From Roseomonas acroporae (lineage in GTDB: Bacteria; Pseudomonadota; Alphaproteobacteria; Acetobacterales; Acetobacteraceae), in the NCBI RefSeq assembly GCF_023223525.1, contig NZ_JALPRX010000064.1, positions 1 to 63,877 of the forward strand: DNA of 63,877 nt. The letters run 5' to 3'. The notes below the pieces were generated by a model. It did no database searches. It saw only the letters and a program-made list of their open reading frames with translations, and had not been told where the DNA came from. Numbering within the stretch: the first letter of the stretch is position 1; every line of letters starts with the position of its first letter. Positions 8,821 to 17,355 of the stretch are shown piece after piece. The translations under genes were made by a program, and so were the position numbers.

Positions 8821-10551
8821 ATGACGGCCACGACCGACCTGCCCGACCTCGACGTCGCGATCGTCGGCGGCGGCGTGTCCGGCCTGTATGCCGGCTGGCG
8901 CCTGCTGACGGCGCCGCCCGACGACACGACCCCGCCCGGGGCCTGGGCCCGCGCCGCCGGCGGCAGGCTACGCGTCACGCTGTTCGAGGGCAGCGACCGC
9001 GTCGGCGGCCGCCTGCTCTCCGCCACCTCCCCGCACCTGCCCGGCACGGTCTGCGAGATCGGCGGCATGCGCTACGTCCATCCCGACCAGAAGCTCGTCG
9101 CCGGGCTCGTGGAGACGGTGCTGAAGCTGCCCTACCACGCGCAGACCGTGGACCGGGACGAGAACATCGCCTTCCTCCGCGGCCGCCTGCTGCGCAGCCG
9201 CGACCTCGGCACGCCCGGCCTGCTCCCCTACCACCTCGACCAGGCGGAGGCGAGCTGGCTCGCGGCGCGGCCGGGCGGCGCGCCCGCCGCGATGATCGGG
9301 CGGGTGCTGAAGGCGCTGCTGCCGGGGCTGGAGGCGGCGCGCGCGACGGGCCGTCTGCGCGAATTCCTGGCGACGGCCGAGGTGGACGGGCTGGCGCTGC
9401 ACAAGCACGGCTTCTGGAACCTGCTGGCGCGCGGCATGAGCCCGGATGCCTACCAGGCGGCGCGCGCCACCATCGGCTACGACTGCCTCGGCGGCAACAC
9501 CAACGCGGCCGATCTCGCGGCCGAGTACTTCGACTTCGGCAAGGACGTCGAGTACCGCATGCTCGACGACGGCTACGAGCGGCTGCCCTGGGAATTGCGC
9601 GGCCTGCTGGAGCGGGCGGGCGGAGGGGTGGAATTGGGCCGCTGGCTCGGCGGCTTCGAGGCCGCTCCCCTCGCCGATGGCAGCACCGGCGTCCGGCTGC
9701 ATTTCCTCGATGGCGGGCCGGTCACCGCCCGCGCGCTGATCCTGGCGATGCCGCGCCGCTCGCTCGAATTGCTGCGCCGGGCGGGCCCGGTGCTGGACGA
9801 CGACGCGGTCCGCGCCCGCCTCGGCACCGTCACCCCGGTGCCGCTCTACAAGCTGTTCCTGGTGTACCAGGAGCCCTGGTGGCAGCAGGCCGGCGTCAGC
9901 CGGGGCCGCTCCCTCACCGACCTGCCGTTGCGGCAATGCTACTACTGGCCGACCGACCCGCGGGCATGCCCCGCCGCCACCGGCCCGGCCGCGATCATGG
10001 CCTACAACGACCTGCTCAACGTGTCCTTCTGGGCCGGGCTGCGCACGCTGCCGGACCCGTCGCGCCCCTCGCTGCATCCGCGCACGGCACGCCGCTACGC
10101 CGCGGCCCGGCAGGCGGGTGCCGCGACGCCGCACTTCGGGCGCGCCGCGGCGCCGCAGCCCCTGGCCGCCGCGGACGACGCGTTCGCCGGGCAGTTGCGG
10201 CGGAACTGGCAGCAGCACGACGCCTCGGAGCGCATGGTGGCCGAGATGCACCGGCAGCTGCGCCAGATGCACGGGGTGGACGACGCCCCCGGCCCGATCG
10301 ACGCCGCCTTCGCCGACTGGGCGGACGATCCCTATGGCGGCGGCGTGCACCTGTGGAACGTCGGCCTGCCTTCCGGCGAGGTGGAGCAGGACATGACCCA
10401 GCCGCGGCCGGGCTTCCCCTGCTACGTCTGCGGCGAGGCCTACTCCACGCGGCAGACCTGGGTGGAGGGCGCGCTGCGGACCGCCGAGATCGTGCTGCAG
10501 CGGCGCCTCGGACTGCCGGCGCCGGCCTGGGCGCCGGAGGCGATCCGGTGA
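8821..10551 (+). CDS. FAD-dependent amine oxidase family protein
   Basis: A 576-residue flavoprotein of the flavin monoamine oxidase/L-amino-acid oxidase superfamily. The N-terminal dinucleotide-binding motif is VAIVGGGVSGLYAGWRLL (residues ~11-28), followed by TLFEGSDRVGGRLLS with the ribose-binding Glu. A C-terminal FAD motif includes CGEAYSTRQTWVEGALRTAE. Members oxidise primary amines or amino acids to imines and 2-oxo products. The ATG at 8821 follows the ThDP gene by 26 bp, with CCGGAG upstream. It overlaps the next gene. It could supply a 2-oxo acid to the ThDP enzyme; that link is inference. Confidence 0.8.
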   Translation: MTATTDLPDLDVAIVGGGVSGLYAGWRLLTAPPDDTTPPGAWARAAGGRLRVTLFEGSDRVGGRLLSATSPHLPGTVCEIGGMRYVHPDQKLVAGLVETVLKLPYHAQTVDRDENIAFLRGRLLRSRDLGTPGLLPYHLDQAEASWLAARPGGAPAAMIGRVLKALLPGLEAARATGRLREFLATAEVDGLALHKHGFWNLLARGMSPDAYQAARATIGYDCLGGNTNAADLAAEYFDFGKDVEYRMLDDGYERLPWELRGLLERAGGGVELGRWLGGFEAAPLADGSTGVRLHFLDGGPVTARALILAMPRRSLELLRRAGPVLDDDAVRARLGTVTPVPLYKLFLVYQEPWWQQAGVSRGRSLTDLPLRQCYYWPTDPRACPAATGPAAIMAYNDLLNVSFWAGLRTLPDPSRPSLHPRTARRYAAARQAGAATPHFGRAAAPQPLAAADDAFAGQLRRNWQQHDASERMVAEMHRQLRQMHGVDDAPGPIDAAFADWADDPYGGGVHLWNVGLPSGEVEQDMTQPRPGFPCYVCGEAYSTRQTWVEGALRTAEIVLQRRLGLPAPAWAPEAIR

Positions 10552-11582
10552 GCGCCGATCCGATGGGCGTCCCCGGCATCCTCGGCCTCGGCTACCGGCT
10601 GCCCGACGCCACGCGCGGGAACGACGACAGGCTCTTCGACTGGCTGCGGCAGCACTCCGTCCCCGGCGAGGACCTGTTCTACGGCTACCGGATACGCCAC
10701 GTCGTGCGGGACGACGCGGAGATCGTCGGCCTCGTGCAGGTCGCGGCGACCAGGGCGCTGGACGCGGCCGGGCGGCGGCCCGACGAGGTGGACCTGCTGC
10801 TCGGCGGCGTCTCGCTCAGCCGCCACATCGTGCCGAGCGACCTGTTCGCGGTGCACGCGGCGCTCGGCCTGCGGCGCGACGTGCTGGCCATCCCGCTCGG
10901 CAACGACTTCTCCAACTTCGGCGCGGCGCTGGTGCTGGCCGACGCGATGATCCGCGCCGGCCGCATCCGCACCGCGCTGGTCGCCATCGGCGGCGACTGG
11001 ACCCGCGCCATGGACTACCGCCTGCCCTGGTCCCTCGGCGCCGGCGACGGCGCGGCCGCGGCCGTGGTCGGCCTGCCCCGGAAGAAGGCGCCGCGCTGGG
11101 TCGTGGTGGACCAGGAGGTGATCGCCCTGCCCACCGCCTTCGGCGACATGACCATGGTGGGCGACATCCGCCGGCGCCCCGTGCCCGACGACGGCGCGCA
11201 TCCGGAGGACGAGGACTGGACCGGCCCCTACTTCCACATCACCGCCAAGGGGCAGAAGGAATTCGGCAGCTTCGGCGTGGAGACGGCGCCCAGGGCCGTC
11301 AAGGCGCTGCTGGAGCGCCAGGGCATCGACCCGGGCGAGGTGACGGTGATCGGCCATCAGGCCGCGCGCGGCATCCTGGACGCGTGGAAGGCATCGCTGG
11401 CGCCGTCGCGGCTGGTGGAGACGCTGGAGGCCTTCGGCAACATGACCATCGCCAGCATCCCCGTCACCCTGGCCCATGCCGACGACACGCTGGTCACGCC
11501 CTTCCTGGTGCTGCTCGCGCTGGGGCCCGACATGCATGTCCACGCGCTGCTGCTGCGGCGGGGCGGGGCGCCGACGGCCTGA
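10548..11582 (+). CDS. KAS III (FabH)-like thiolase-fold protein lacking the catalytic cysteine
   Basis: A 344-residue protein of the 3-oxoacyl-ACP synthase III fold. The catalytic His (about residue 270, in VIGHQAARG) and Asn (about 298, in FGNMTIASIP) are present. At the position of the nucleophilic Cys the sequence reads GNDFSNFG, with Phe near residue 121. The whole protein contains no cysteine. It therefore cannot perform standard Cys-based condensation; it may be a decarboxylase, an acyltransferase using another residue, or a non-catalytic partner, as PqsB is for PqsC. The GTG at 10548 overlaps the upstream TGA; an ATG at 10563 is the alternative. It is the last gene of the ThDP/FAD operon. 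Confidence 0.78.
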   Translation: MSADPMGVPGILGLGYRLPDATRGNDDRLFDWLRQHSVPGEDLFYGYRIRHVVRDDAEIVGLVQVAATRALDAAGRRPDEVDLLLGGVSLSRHIVPSDLFAVHAALGLRRDVLAIPLGNDFSNFGAALVLADAMIRAGRIRTALVAIGGDWTRAMDYRLPWSLGAGDGAAAAVVGLPRKKAPRWVVVDQEVIALPTAFGDMTMVGDIRRRPVPDDGAHPEDEDWTGPYFHITAKGQKEFGSFGVETAPRAVKALLERQGIDPGEVTVIGHQAARGILDAWKASLAPSRLVETLEAFGNMTIASIPVTLAHADDTLVTPFLVLLALGPDMHVHALLLRRGGAPTA

Positions 11583-11662
11583 GCGGCGCCGCGTCGGCGC
11601 CCGCCCGAGTGTTCCCGCCGGCCGGTTGCCGCCGGCCCGGCCCGCCCGCACCGGGCGGCGGG

Positions 11663-14600
11663 TCAGCCCGCCGCCGGCCCCGCCTCGCGCCGCAGCGGCG
11701 CGGCCAGCGCCGCCGCTCCCCAGGCCTCGTAGGCCGCGACGGCCCGCGCCGCCGCCGCCCCGGCCCCCGCCGAGTCGCCGGCCGTCCGCCGGCAGCGCGC
11801 CGCGTGCTCCCAGGCCAGCGCGGCATCCTGCGCGAACCCCGCCGCTTCCGCCCGCGCCGCCGCCTGCTCCAGCAGGGCCGGCGCCGACGCCGCGCCGCCT
11901 TCCGCGTGGCGCAGCAGGGCCTCCAGCAGGTCGGCCTTGTGCCCGAACAGGGCCGGGTTGCGCGCCGCCCAGCCCCGCATCAGGCCGGCGCAGAGTCGCC
12001 CTTCCGCCAGCGCCGCCGCATCCCCCGCGCCGGCCAGGGCCAGCGCCGCGATGCCCTGGAATTGCGCCAGCTCGAATTCGGCGGTCTGCCCGGCGAAGGC
12101 AGGCAGCATGGCGCGCGCCCGCCGGGCGGGCGCCAGCGCCCCCTCCCAGTCCCCGAGGAGGGCGTGCAGCTTGGCACGGGCGACGTGGTAGTAGGCGATC
12201 TGGTTGCTCAGCGTGGTGTCGCAGATCGAGGCGAGGTCCTGCGCCTCGTCGAACTCGGCGTCGGTCATCTCCAATGGCGACGTGGTCAGCCCGGCCAGCG
12301 CCTTGGCGAATTGCAGCTCCAGCCGCAGGTGGAAGGCGGCGTTCTGCACGCGGCCCGCGTTGCGCGCCAGATGCGCCCGCGCCCGCTCCATCACCGCCGC
12401 CAGCGCATGCCCCCGCGCCGCCATCAGGATCACCTGGCCGGACAGGTTGAAGCAGCCGTACAGCACCTCGCCATGGCCGAGCCCCGCCTCGGCGCCTGCC
12501 CCGGCCAGGGCGATGCCGGCATCCAGCGTGTCCTCCCAGTGGGCGTGGAACCACAGGTGGATGAAGGCGCAGCGCGCGAAGCTGTCGCGCGGGCCGTCCT
12601 CCGCCAGGGCGAGGGCGAGCCGGCTCCACGCCAGCGCCTCGTGCCGGTCGCCGGTCATGGCGCCGAGCACGATGCCGTACATCGCGTACACGTCGGCCGC
12701 GAAGGGCGCGTTGCCGTGCTCCAGGGTCAGCCGCAGCGCGGTGATGCCGAGCAGGGCGAACAGCTCGAGCTGCTCGCTCTGGAAGGCCAGCGGCGCGATG
12801 GCGAGCAGGCCGCCGATCAGCCGCAGCATGTCCGGCTCCGCCAGCGCCGGCAGCGCCCGCAGCGCGGCCGGCGGCCGCCCCGCCAGCAGCACGCCGATGC
12901 GCGCCATCTCGGCCCCGATCGCCGGCCCGATCGCCGCCGGCAGCACCGGCAGCGTCACCCCCAGCAGGTCGATGCCGTGCAGCCCGATCGAGACCGATTC
13001 CCGCGCCAGCCCCAGCGAGAAGACCCGCCGCGCCTCGAGCAGCAGGTACTCGGCCGCGCGGACGTTCTCGCCCGCCGCCTCCAGATGGTAGGCGAGCAGC
13101 CCGTAGACGCGCGCGCGCTGCGCCGCGTCCCGGCGCTCGTACCACCCGGCCATGTCGCGGTGGAGCTGCCGCCGCTGGCTGGGCAGCATCAGCCCGTAGG
13201 CGACGTCGCGGATCAGCCCGTGGCGGAAGGCGTAGCCCTCGCTCTCGTCGAGCCAGTCGCGCAGCAGCAGCCGCAGCCGGCTGTGCCGCGACAGGTGCCC
13301 GCTCACCGCCGCCTCGGCGTGGTGGGCCGGGTGGATGTCCACGACCAGCGCGGTGGGGAAGCGCAGGCCGGCGGCGCTCGCCACCTTGAGCGTGAGCTGC
13401 GATTCCGGATCCAGCCGGTCCAGCCGGCGCAGCACCGTGCCCTGCAGCGTGTCCGGCAGCGGCAGCCGGTCGAGGTCCACGTGCCGGGCGATGCCGCAGG
13501 TGCCGCCGGCCACCTCGATCACGCCCTCCTCGCGCAGCGCCTGGGCCAGCTCGGCGCAGAAGTAGGGATGGCCCCGGGCCCGGTCGCCGATCAGCGCGGC
13601 GAGCGCCGGCGTCAGCCGCTCGCCGCCCAGCCGGTCCAGCACCAGCCGCTCCTGCTCGGCCTCCGACAGCCCGCCGAGCACCAGGCGGCGCGCGGGCGGC
13701 ACCCGCAGGACCGGCACCGGCAGCGCCTCGTCCTCGGGCGGCTGCATCGCCAGCAGCAGGCACAGCGGCAACGTCGATTCCGCCACCGTGGCCACCAGGG
13801 CCCGGGAGGCCTCGTCCAGCCATTGCGCGTCGTCGATCGCCAGCACCAGCGGCCCGGCCTCGGCGGCGCGGCCCAGCAGGGCGAGCAGCAGCGCGGCCAG
13901 CGCCTCGACGCGGCGCGGCAGGGCCAGGGATCGCGGCGTCTCCGGCAGCCCCAGCGGCAGCACCGCGTCCAGCAGCGCGCCATGCGGCGCGAGCTCCGGC
14001 CCCAGCGCCCGCAGCGCCGTCGCCTGCCAGGCCGGCTCCTCCAGCCCGTCCAGCCCGAGCAGCGACTCCACGATGCCGCGCCAGCCGCGATAGGGCAGGC
14101 GCCGCTCGATCCGGTCGGCGGCCCCGCGCAGCACGCGGGCGCCGCCCGCCACTGCCCGCCGCTCGAACTCGCCCAGCAGCCGGGACTTGCCCATGCCGGA
14201 TTCGCCTTCCAGCGTCACCAGGACCGGCGCCGCCGCCCCCGCCGTCGCCGCCAGCGCGTCGAACAGCGCCACCATCTCCGCCTGCCGCCCCTGCATCGCC
14301 GGCCGCGCCGGCCGGGCCGCACCGCCCTCCGGCATGATGCTGGCACCGATCTCCGGCACGATGCCGCCGCCGCCCTTCGGCACGATGCCGGCGCCCCCCT
14401 CCGGCGTGGCCGCCCCGCCGGGCGGCTGGCCCTGCCCGCCGCCCGGCGCCGGGCCGCCCTCCCGCGGCGCCGGCGGCCCGCGCCGCGGCTCGAACAACGA
14501 CAGCGCCTCGGCGAAGCCGCGCAGCCGCGCCTGCCCCAGCGGCGCGAAGGCCAGCCCGGCCCCCTCGCCGGCGGCCCGGCGCGTCGCCTCGTCGCAGCGC

Positions 14601-15733
14601 AGCCCGTCGCCCCGCAGCCGCATCAGCCGCGCCGACAGGTTCATCGCGTCGCCGATCGCCGCGTCGCTGCGCAGCACGTCGTTGCCGATCAGGCCGTAGA
14701 ACACCGGCCCGGTCGCGACGCCGACGGCGCTGCGCTCGCCCGCCGCGGCGAGCGCGGCCTCCAGGTCGAGGGCGCAGCGCAGGGCGCGCGCCGCGGCATC
14801 GGCATGGGCGGCGGGCGGGATGCCGAACAGCACGGGAAAGGTAATGCCGGCCTCGTCCATGTGCAGCGGCAGCAGACGTCCCTCGTGCCGGCGCAGCACG
14901 GCCAGGATGCGGGCCGCCACCGCCTCCAGCCGGTCCGCCGCGTCGGGCTCGGCACCATCCAGCGTGGCGAGGTTGACGAACACGGCCGTCACCCGCCGCA
15001 GTTCCGCGCGCCATGCCAGGCCCGGGCCGCCGTCCCGCCGCGCGCCCGGCGGCCCGTCGTCGCCTCCCTCCGGCGCCGGCAGCCGCAGCGGCACCGGGGG
15101 CAGCCGGTGGCGCAGCGCGCGCAGCCGGCTGGCGCCCCGCCCGTCCGGCACCGTCTCCGCCGCCTCGAGCAGCGCCGCCGCCGCGGGCGACAGCACCACC
15201 TCTCCCGCGGCCCGGGCGCGCGCCGTGACCTGGAGGTCGCGCACGCCGGAGCCGAGCGTGACGGGCAGCCGGCCCTCCCCGTCGCCCACCTCGACGATGC
15301 GGCATTCGCCATGGGTGAGGACGGCGTAGAGCAGCGGGTCGCCTTCCGGCGAACCCGCGGGCGACGCCGGCCGCGCGCCTTCCGGCGCCGCCCGCGCCGC
15401 CATCACCGCCTCGGCGCATTGCGCGGCCCGCCGCATCGCCGCCTCCGGCCCGTCCGCCCCGACGGTCCAGCGGCACAGCAGGCCGTCGCCGGCGAACAGC
15501 AGCGGCTCGCCGCCCTCGTCGACGATGCGGGCCAGCAGGTCGGCGTAGTGGCGCTCCAGGAGCCGGCCGAGCGCCTCGATCCCGTCCTGGCCCCGGGCGA
15601 GGTGCCGCCGGGCGATGGCCGTGAAGCCCACGATGTCGAACCAGGCCAGCGCCGCCGGCAGCGCCGCCACCGCGCCGGCTCCTCCGGCCAGGCGCAGCGG
15701 AACGGGCCGGAAGCTGTCGGCGAAGCCGCTCAT
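11663..15733 (-). CDS. Large adenylate/guanylate cyclase-domain ATPase with TPR-like C terminus
   Basis: A 1356-residue protein. Two class III cyclase homology domains come first. The first (~25-190) keeps FDIVGFTAIARRH and LLFAGDGLLCRW. The second (~225-410) has lost the first metal-binding Asp region (VNLATLDGAEPD) but keeps GDAMNLSARLM. A low-complexity linker (~440-470) with an 8-residue repeat follows. A STAND/AAA-type ATPase begins with the P-loop LEGESGMGKSRL near residue 510 and includes LAIDDAQWLDEASR. The remainder is helical, Ala/Leu/Arg-rich and TPR/SARP-like. This layout is typical of signalling proteins of unknown ligand. It is convergent with the KAS III operon. Cyclase activity is uncertain given the degenerate second domain. 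Confidence 0.8.
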   Translation of the reverse strand: MSGFADSFRPVPLRLAGGAGAVAALPAALAWFDIVGFTAIARRHLARGQDGIEALGRLLERHYADLLARIVDEGGEPLLFAGDGLLCRWTVGADGPEAAMRRAAQCAEAVMAARAAPEGARPASPAGSPEGDPLLYAVLTHGECRIVEVGDGEGRLPVTLGSGVRDLQVTARARAAGEVVLSPAAAALLEAAETVPDGRGASRLRALRHRLPPVPLRLPAPEGGDDGPPGARRDGGPGLAWRAELRRVTAVFVNLATLDGAEPDAADRLEAVAARILAVLRRHEGRLLPLHMDEAGITFPVLFGIPPAAHADAAARALRCALDLEAALAAAGERSAVGVATGPVFYGLIGNDVLRSDAAIGDAMNLSARLMRLRGDGLRCDEATRRAAGEGAGLAFAPLGQARLRGFAEALSLFEPRRGPPAPREGGPAPGGGQGQPPGGAATPEGGAGIVPKGGGGIVPEIGASIMPEGGAARPARPAMQGRQAEMVALFDALAATAGAAAPVLVTLEGESGMGKSRLLGEFERRAVAGGARVLRGAADRIERRLPYRGWRGIVESLLGLDGLEEPAWQATALRALGPELAPHGALLDAVLPLGLPETPRSLALPRRVEALAALLLALLGRAAEAGPLVLAIDDAQWLDEASRALVATVAESTLPLCLLLAMQPPEDEALPVPVLRVPPARRLVLGGLSEAEQERLVLDRLGGERLTPALAALIGDRARGHPYFCAELAQALREEGVIEVAGGTCGIARHVDLDRLPLPDTLQGTVLRRLDRLDPESQLTLKVASAAGLRFPTALVVDIHPAHHAEAAVSGHLSRHSRLRLLLRDWLDESEGYAFRHGLIRDVAYGLMLPSQRRQLHRDMAGWYERRDAAQRARVYGLLAYHLEAAGENVRAAEYLLLEARRVFSLGLARESVSIGLHGIDLLGVTLPVLPAAIGPAIGAEMARIGVLLAGRPPAALRALPALAEPDMLRLIGGLLAIAPLAFQSEQLELFALLGITALRLTLEHGNAPFAADVYAMYGIVLGAMTGDRHEALAWSRLALALAEDGPRDSFARCAFIHLWFHAHWEDTLDAGIALAGAGAEAGLGHGEVLYGCFNLSGQVILMAARGHALAAVMERARAHLARNAGRVQNAAFHLRLELQFAKALAGLTTSPLEMTDAEFDEAQDLASICDTTLSNQIAYYHVARAKLHALLGDWEGALAPARRARAMLPAFAGQTAEFELAQFQGIAALALAGAGDAAALAEGRLCAGLMRGWAARNPALFGHKADLLEALLRHAEGGAASAPALLEQAAARAEAAGFAQDAALAWEHAARCRRTAGDSAGAGAAAARAVAAYEAWGAAALAAPLRREAGPAAG
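14331..14402 (-). repeat. In-frame 24-bp tandem repeat within the cyclase/ATPase linker
   Basis: On the plus strand GGCAYGATG begins at 14331, 14355 and 14379, a 24-bp period. In the protein it gives about three copies of an 8-residue unit, (G/S)IVPxGG-like, between the cyclase domains and the ATPase. It is probably a flexible linker that can vary in length by slippage. Confidence 0.7.
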
Positions 15734-15898
15734 GGCGCGGTCACGCGCCAGGGCCCGGACCCGGCCGGGCCTGCCGGCCCGACGCGCCGGCAGGCCCGGC
15801 AGCGTCGCGGGGGCCGGGGGCGGCTGCCGACACCTTCGCCCCGCCCCGGCGTTACCGGGCAACGCGTCCCGGCTGGTCGGGGCGGAGGAGGCTGCGCC

Positions 15899-16183
15899 AT
15901 GTCGAATGCCGTCGAGGACAATCCCGGCCTGAACCGCTTCGAGCTGGCGGGCCAAGGGGCGGTGGCGATCCTGGAATACGAGCGGCACGGCGACCGGCTG
16001 GTGCTGACCCATACCGAGGTGCCGCAGGAACTGGCGGGCCAGGGGATCGGCTCGCGGCTGGTGCGCGGGGTGCTGGACCGGGTCCGCGAGGAAGGCGGGC
16101 GGATCGAGCCGCGCTGCGATTTCGTGGCCAGCTTCATCGAGCGCCATCCCGAGTACCGGGATCTCGTCGCCGGGGCTCACTGA
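15899..16183 (+). CDS. Small GNAT-type N-acetyltransferase (YjdJ-like)
   Basis: A 94-residue single-domain protein. It has the short GNAT fold with the acetyl-CoA loop QELAGQGIGSRLVRG (residues ~45-60), then the conserved IEPRCDFVASFIERHPEYRDL end that marks the small YjdJ/GTLF3-type family. The substrate is unknown. The ATG at 15899 is preceded by GGCGGAGGAGG at a suitable distance. It is divergent from the cyclase/ATPase gene across 165 bp. Confidence 0.8.
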   Translation: MSNAVEDNPGLNRFELAGQGAVAILEYERHGDRLVLTHTEVPQELAGQGIGSRLVRGVLDRVREEGGRIEPRCDFVASFIERHPEYRDLVAGAH

Positions 16184-16537
16184 GGCCCCGCCCGCACCGC
16201 GGCGACGGCGCGGCCGGTCCCGTCGGTGGCGTCGCCGACGGGCCCGCGGGCCACGCTTCGCGACGCCGCAGGAGCGGTGCGTGCAGGGCACCACCGGCAG
16301 CATGCAGGCCGGATCGTTCCGCTTCTACCTCGGCGGCGCCGAGCCTGTCAAACCGATGGGACGCGCCGGCGTCGCGTCCGGTGCCTCGCCCGGCGTCCAC
16401 GGACGGACATCCGTGCCGGCGACCCGGCCGTGGCCGTTTGCCGGGATGCCGCAGCCCGGCCCCACGGGTGCCGGTCGCGGAACGCGGCACGGACCTGCGG
16501 GCCGCCGGCGTCCGAGGGCGCGGGCGGGGCTGCCGGA
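16184..16537. other. Intergenic region with one hairpin and a possible gene fragment
   Basis: About 354 bp between convergent genes. A stem-loop with an 8-bp stem, CCCGTCGG/CCGACGGG, lies at 16219-16242. It has no T-run, so a terminator role is uncertain. From about 16281 the plus strand reads GTTGSMQAGSFRFYLGG and then AEPVKPMG. This looks more like a protein remnant than random sequence and vaguely resembles MmgE/PrpD-family proteins, but it degenerates within ~40 codons. Confidence 0.4.
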
Positions 16538-17245
16538 TCACGGCGCGACCGCCCCGGCCAGGCGGCCGAGGCTGGTGCCGATGAAGGCGCCCGTGCGCTC
16601 GTAGTGCTCGGCCAGCAGGCCGGTGGCGGCGGCGGCATCGCGGTCCAGCGCCGCGCAGGCGATCGCGGCGTGCTCCGCCGCCACGTCCCGGCCCGGATAG
16701 GCCATGGCGTTGGCGAGCGCGCGGTAGCGCTCCGCCTCGTCCCGCAGCCGGTCGCAGAAGGCGAGCAGCGGCGGGGCGCCACAGCCGGCCAGCAGCGCCT
16801 GATGGAAGTCGCGATGGCGGTCCTCCCATTCGGGATTGCTGACGAAGCGCTGCGGGTCGAGCGACCGGGCAACCCGGTTCAGCCGGTGCGCCGCCAGCAG
16901 CAGCGCCTCCTCCCATTCCGGACCGCCATCCGCGATGGCCGCGCGCAGCGCCGCGCATTCGGCCAGCACGCGGCTGCGGATCAGGCCCGCGAGCTGTCCC
17001 GGCGCCGCCTCGGCCACGCGGAAGCCGCGATGCTCCAGCCGCTCCGCCAGCCCTTCCGCCGCCAGCTTCGACAGCGCCTCGCGCATCGGCGACGGGCCGG
17101 CGCCGTACTGCTCCACCAGGTCGCGCAGCTTCAGCTTCCGCCCGGGCGGCAGGCGGCCGGCCAGGATGTCCTCCCGCAGCCGCCGGTGGACGGCGGTGGC
17201 GAGGGTGGGGTCGCGCTCTTCCTGGGCGGTCCTGGCCTGGGACAT
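16538..17245 (-). CDS. GntR family transcriptional regulator (FCD/FadR subfamily)
   Basis: A 235-residue DNA-binding protein. The N-terminal winged helix (~15-80) contains LREDILAGRLPPGRKLKLRD and the recognition region GAGPSPMREALSKLAAEGL. The C-terminal FCD ligand domain (~95-225) has the metal-ligand pattern HRDFHQALL and AAEHAAI. Such regulators usually bind a small organic acid and repress an adjacent catabolic operon. The ATG complementary to 17243-17245 is preceded by AGGAG. It is divergent from the FAH-family gene with ~110 bp between the starts, so that gene and its neighbours are the likely targets. Confidence 0.88.
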   Translation of the reverse strand: MSQARTAQEERDPTLATAVHRRLREDILAGRLPPGRKLKLRDLVEQYGAGPSPMREALSKLAAEGLAERLEHRGFRVAEAAPGQLAGLIRSRVLAECAALRAAIADGGPEWEEALLLAAHRLNRVARSLDPQRFVSNPEWEDRHRDFHQALLAGCGAPPLLAFCDRLRDEAERYRALANAMAYPGRDVAAEHAAIACAALDRDAAAATGLLAEHYERTGAFIGTSLGRLAGAVAP

Positions 17246-17355
17246 GTCTCCTGAATATTCGCCAGCCGGACCACTCGGCAAGTTTGGCGATATCCCGGCT
17301 TGACGTGGAAGGAATTTCGACAAAACCTCCGGTACCGAGCTGGAGGAAATACCGC

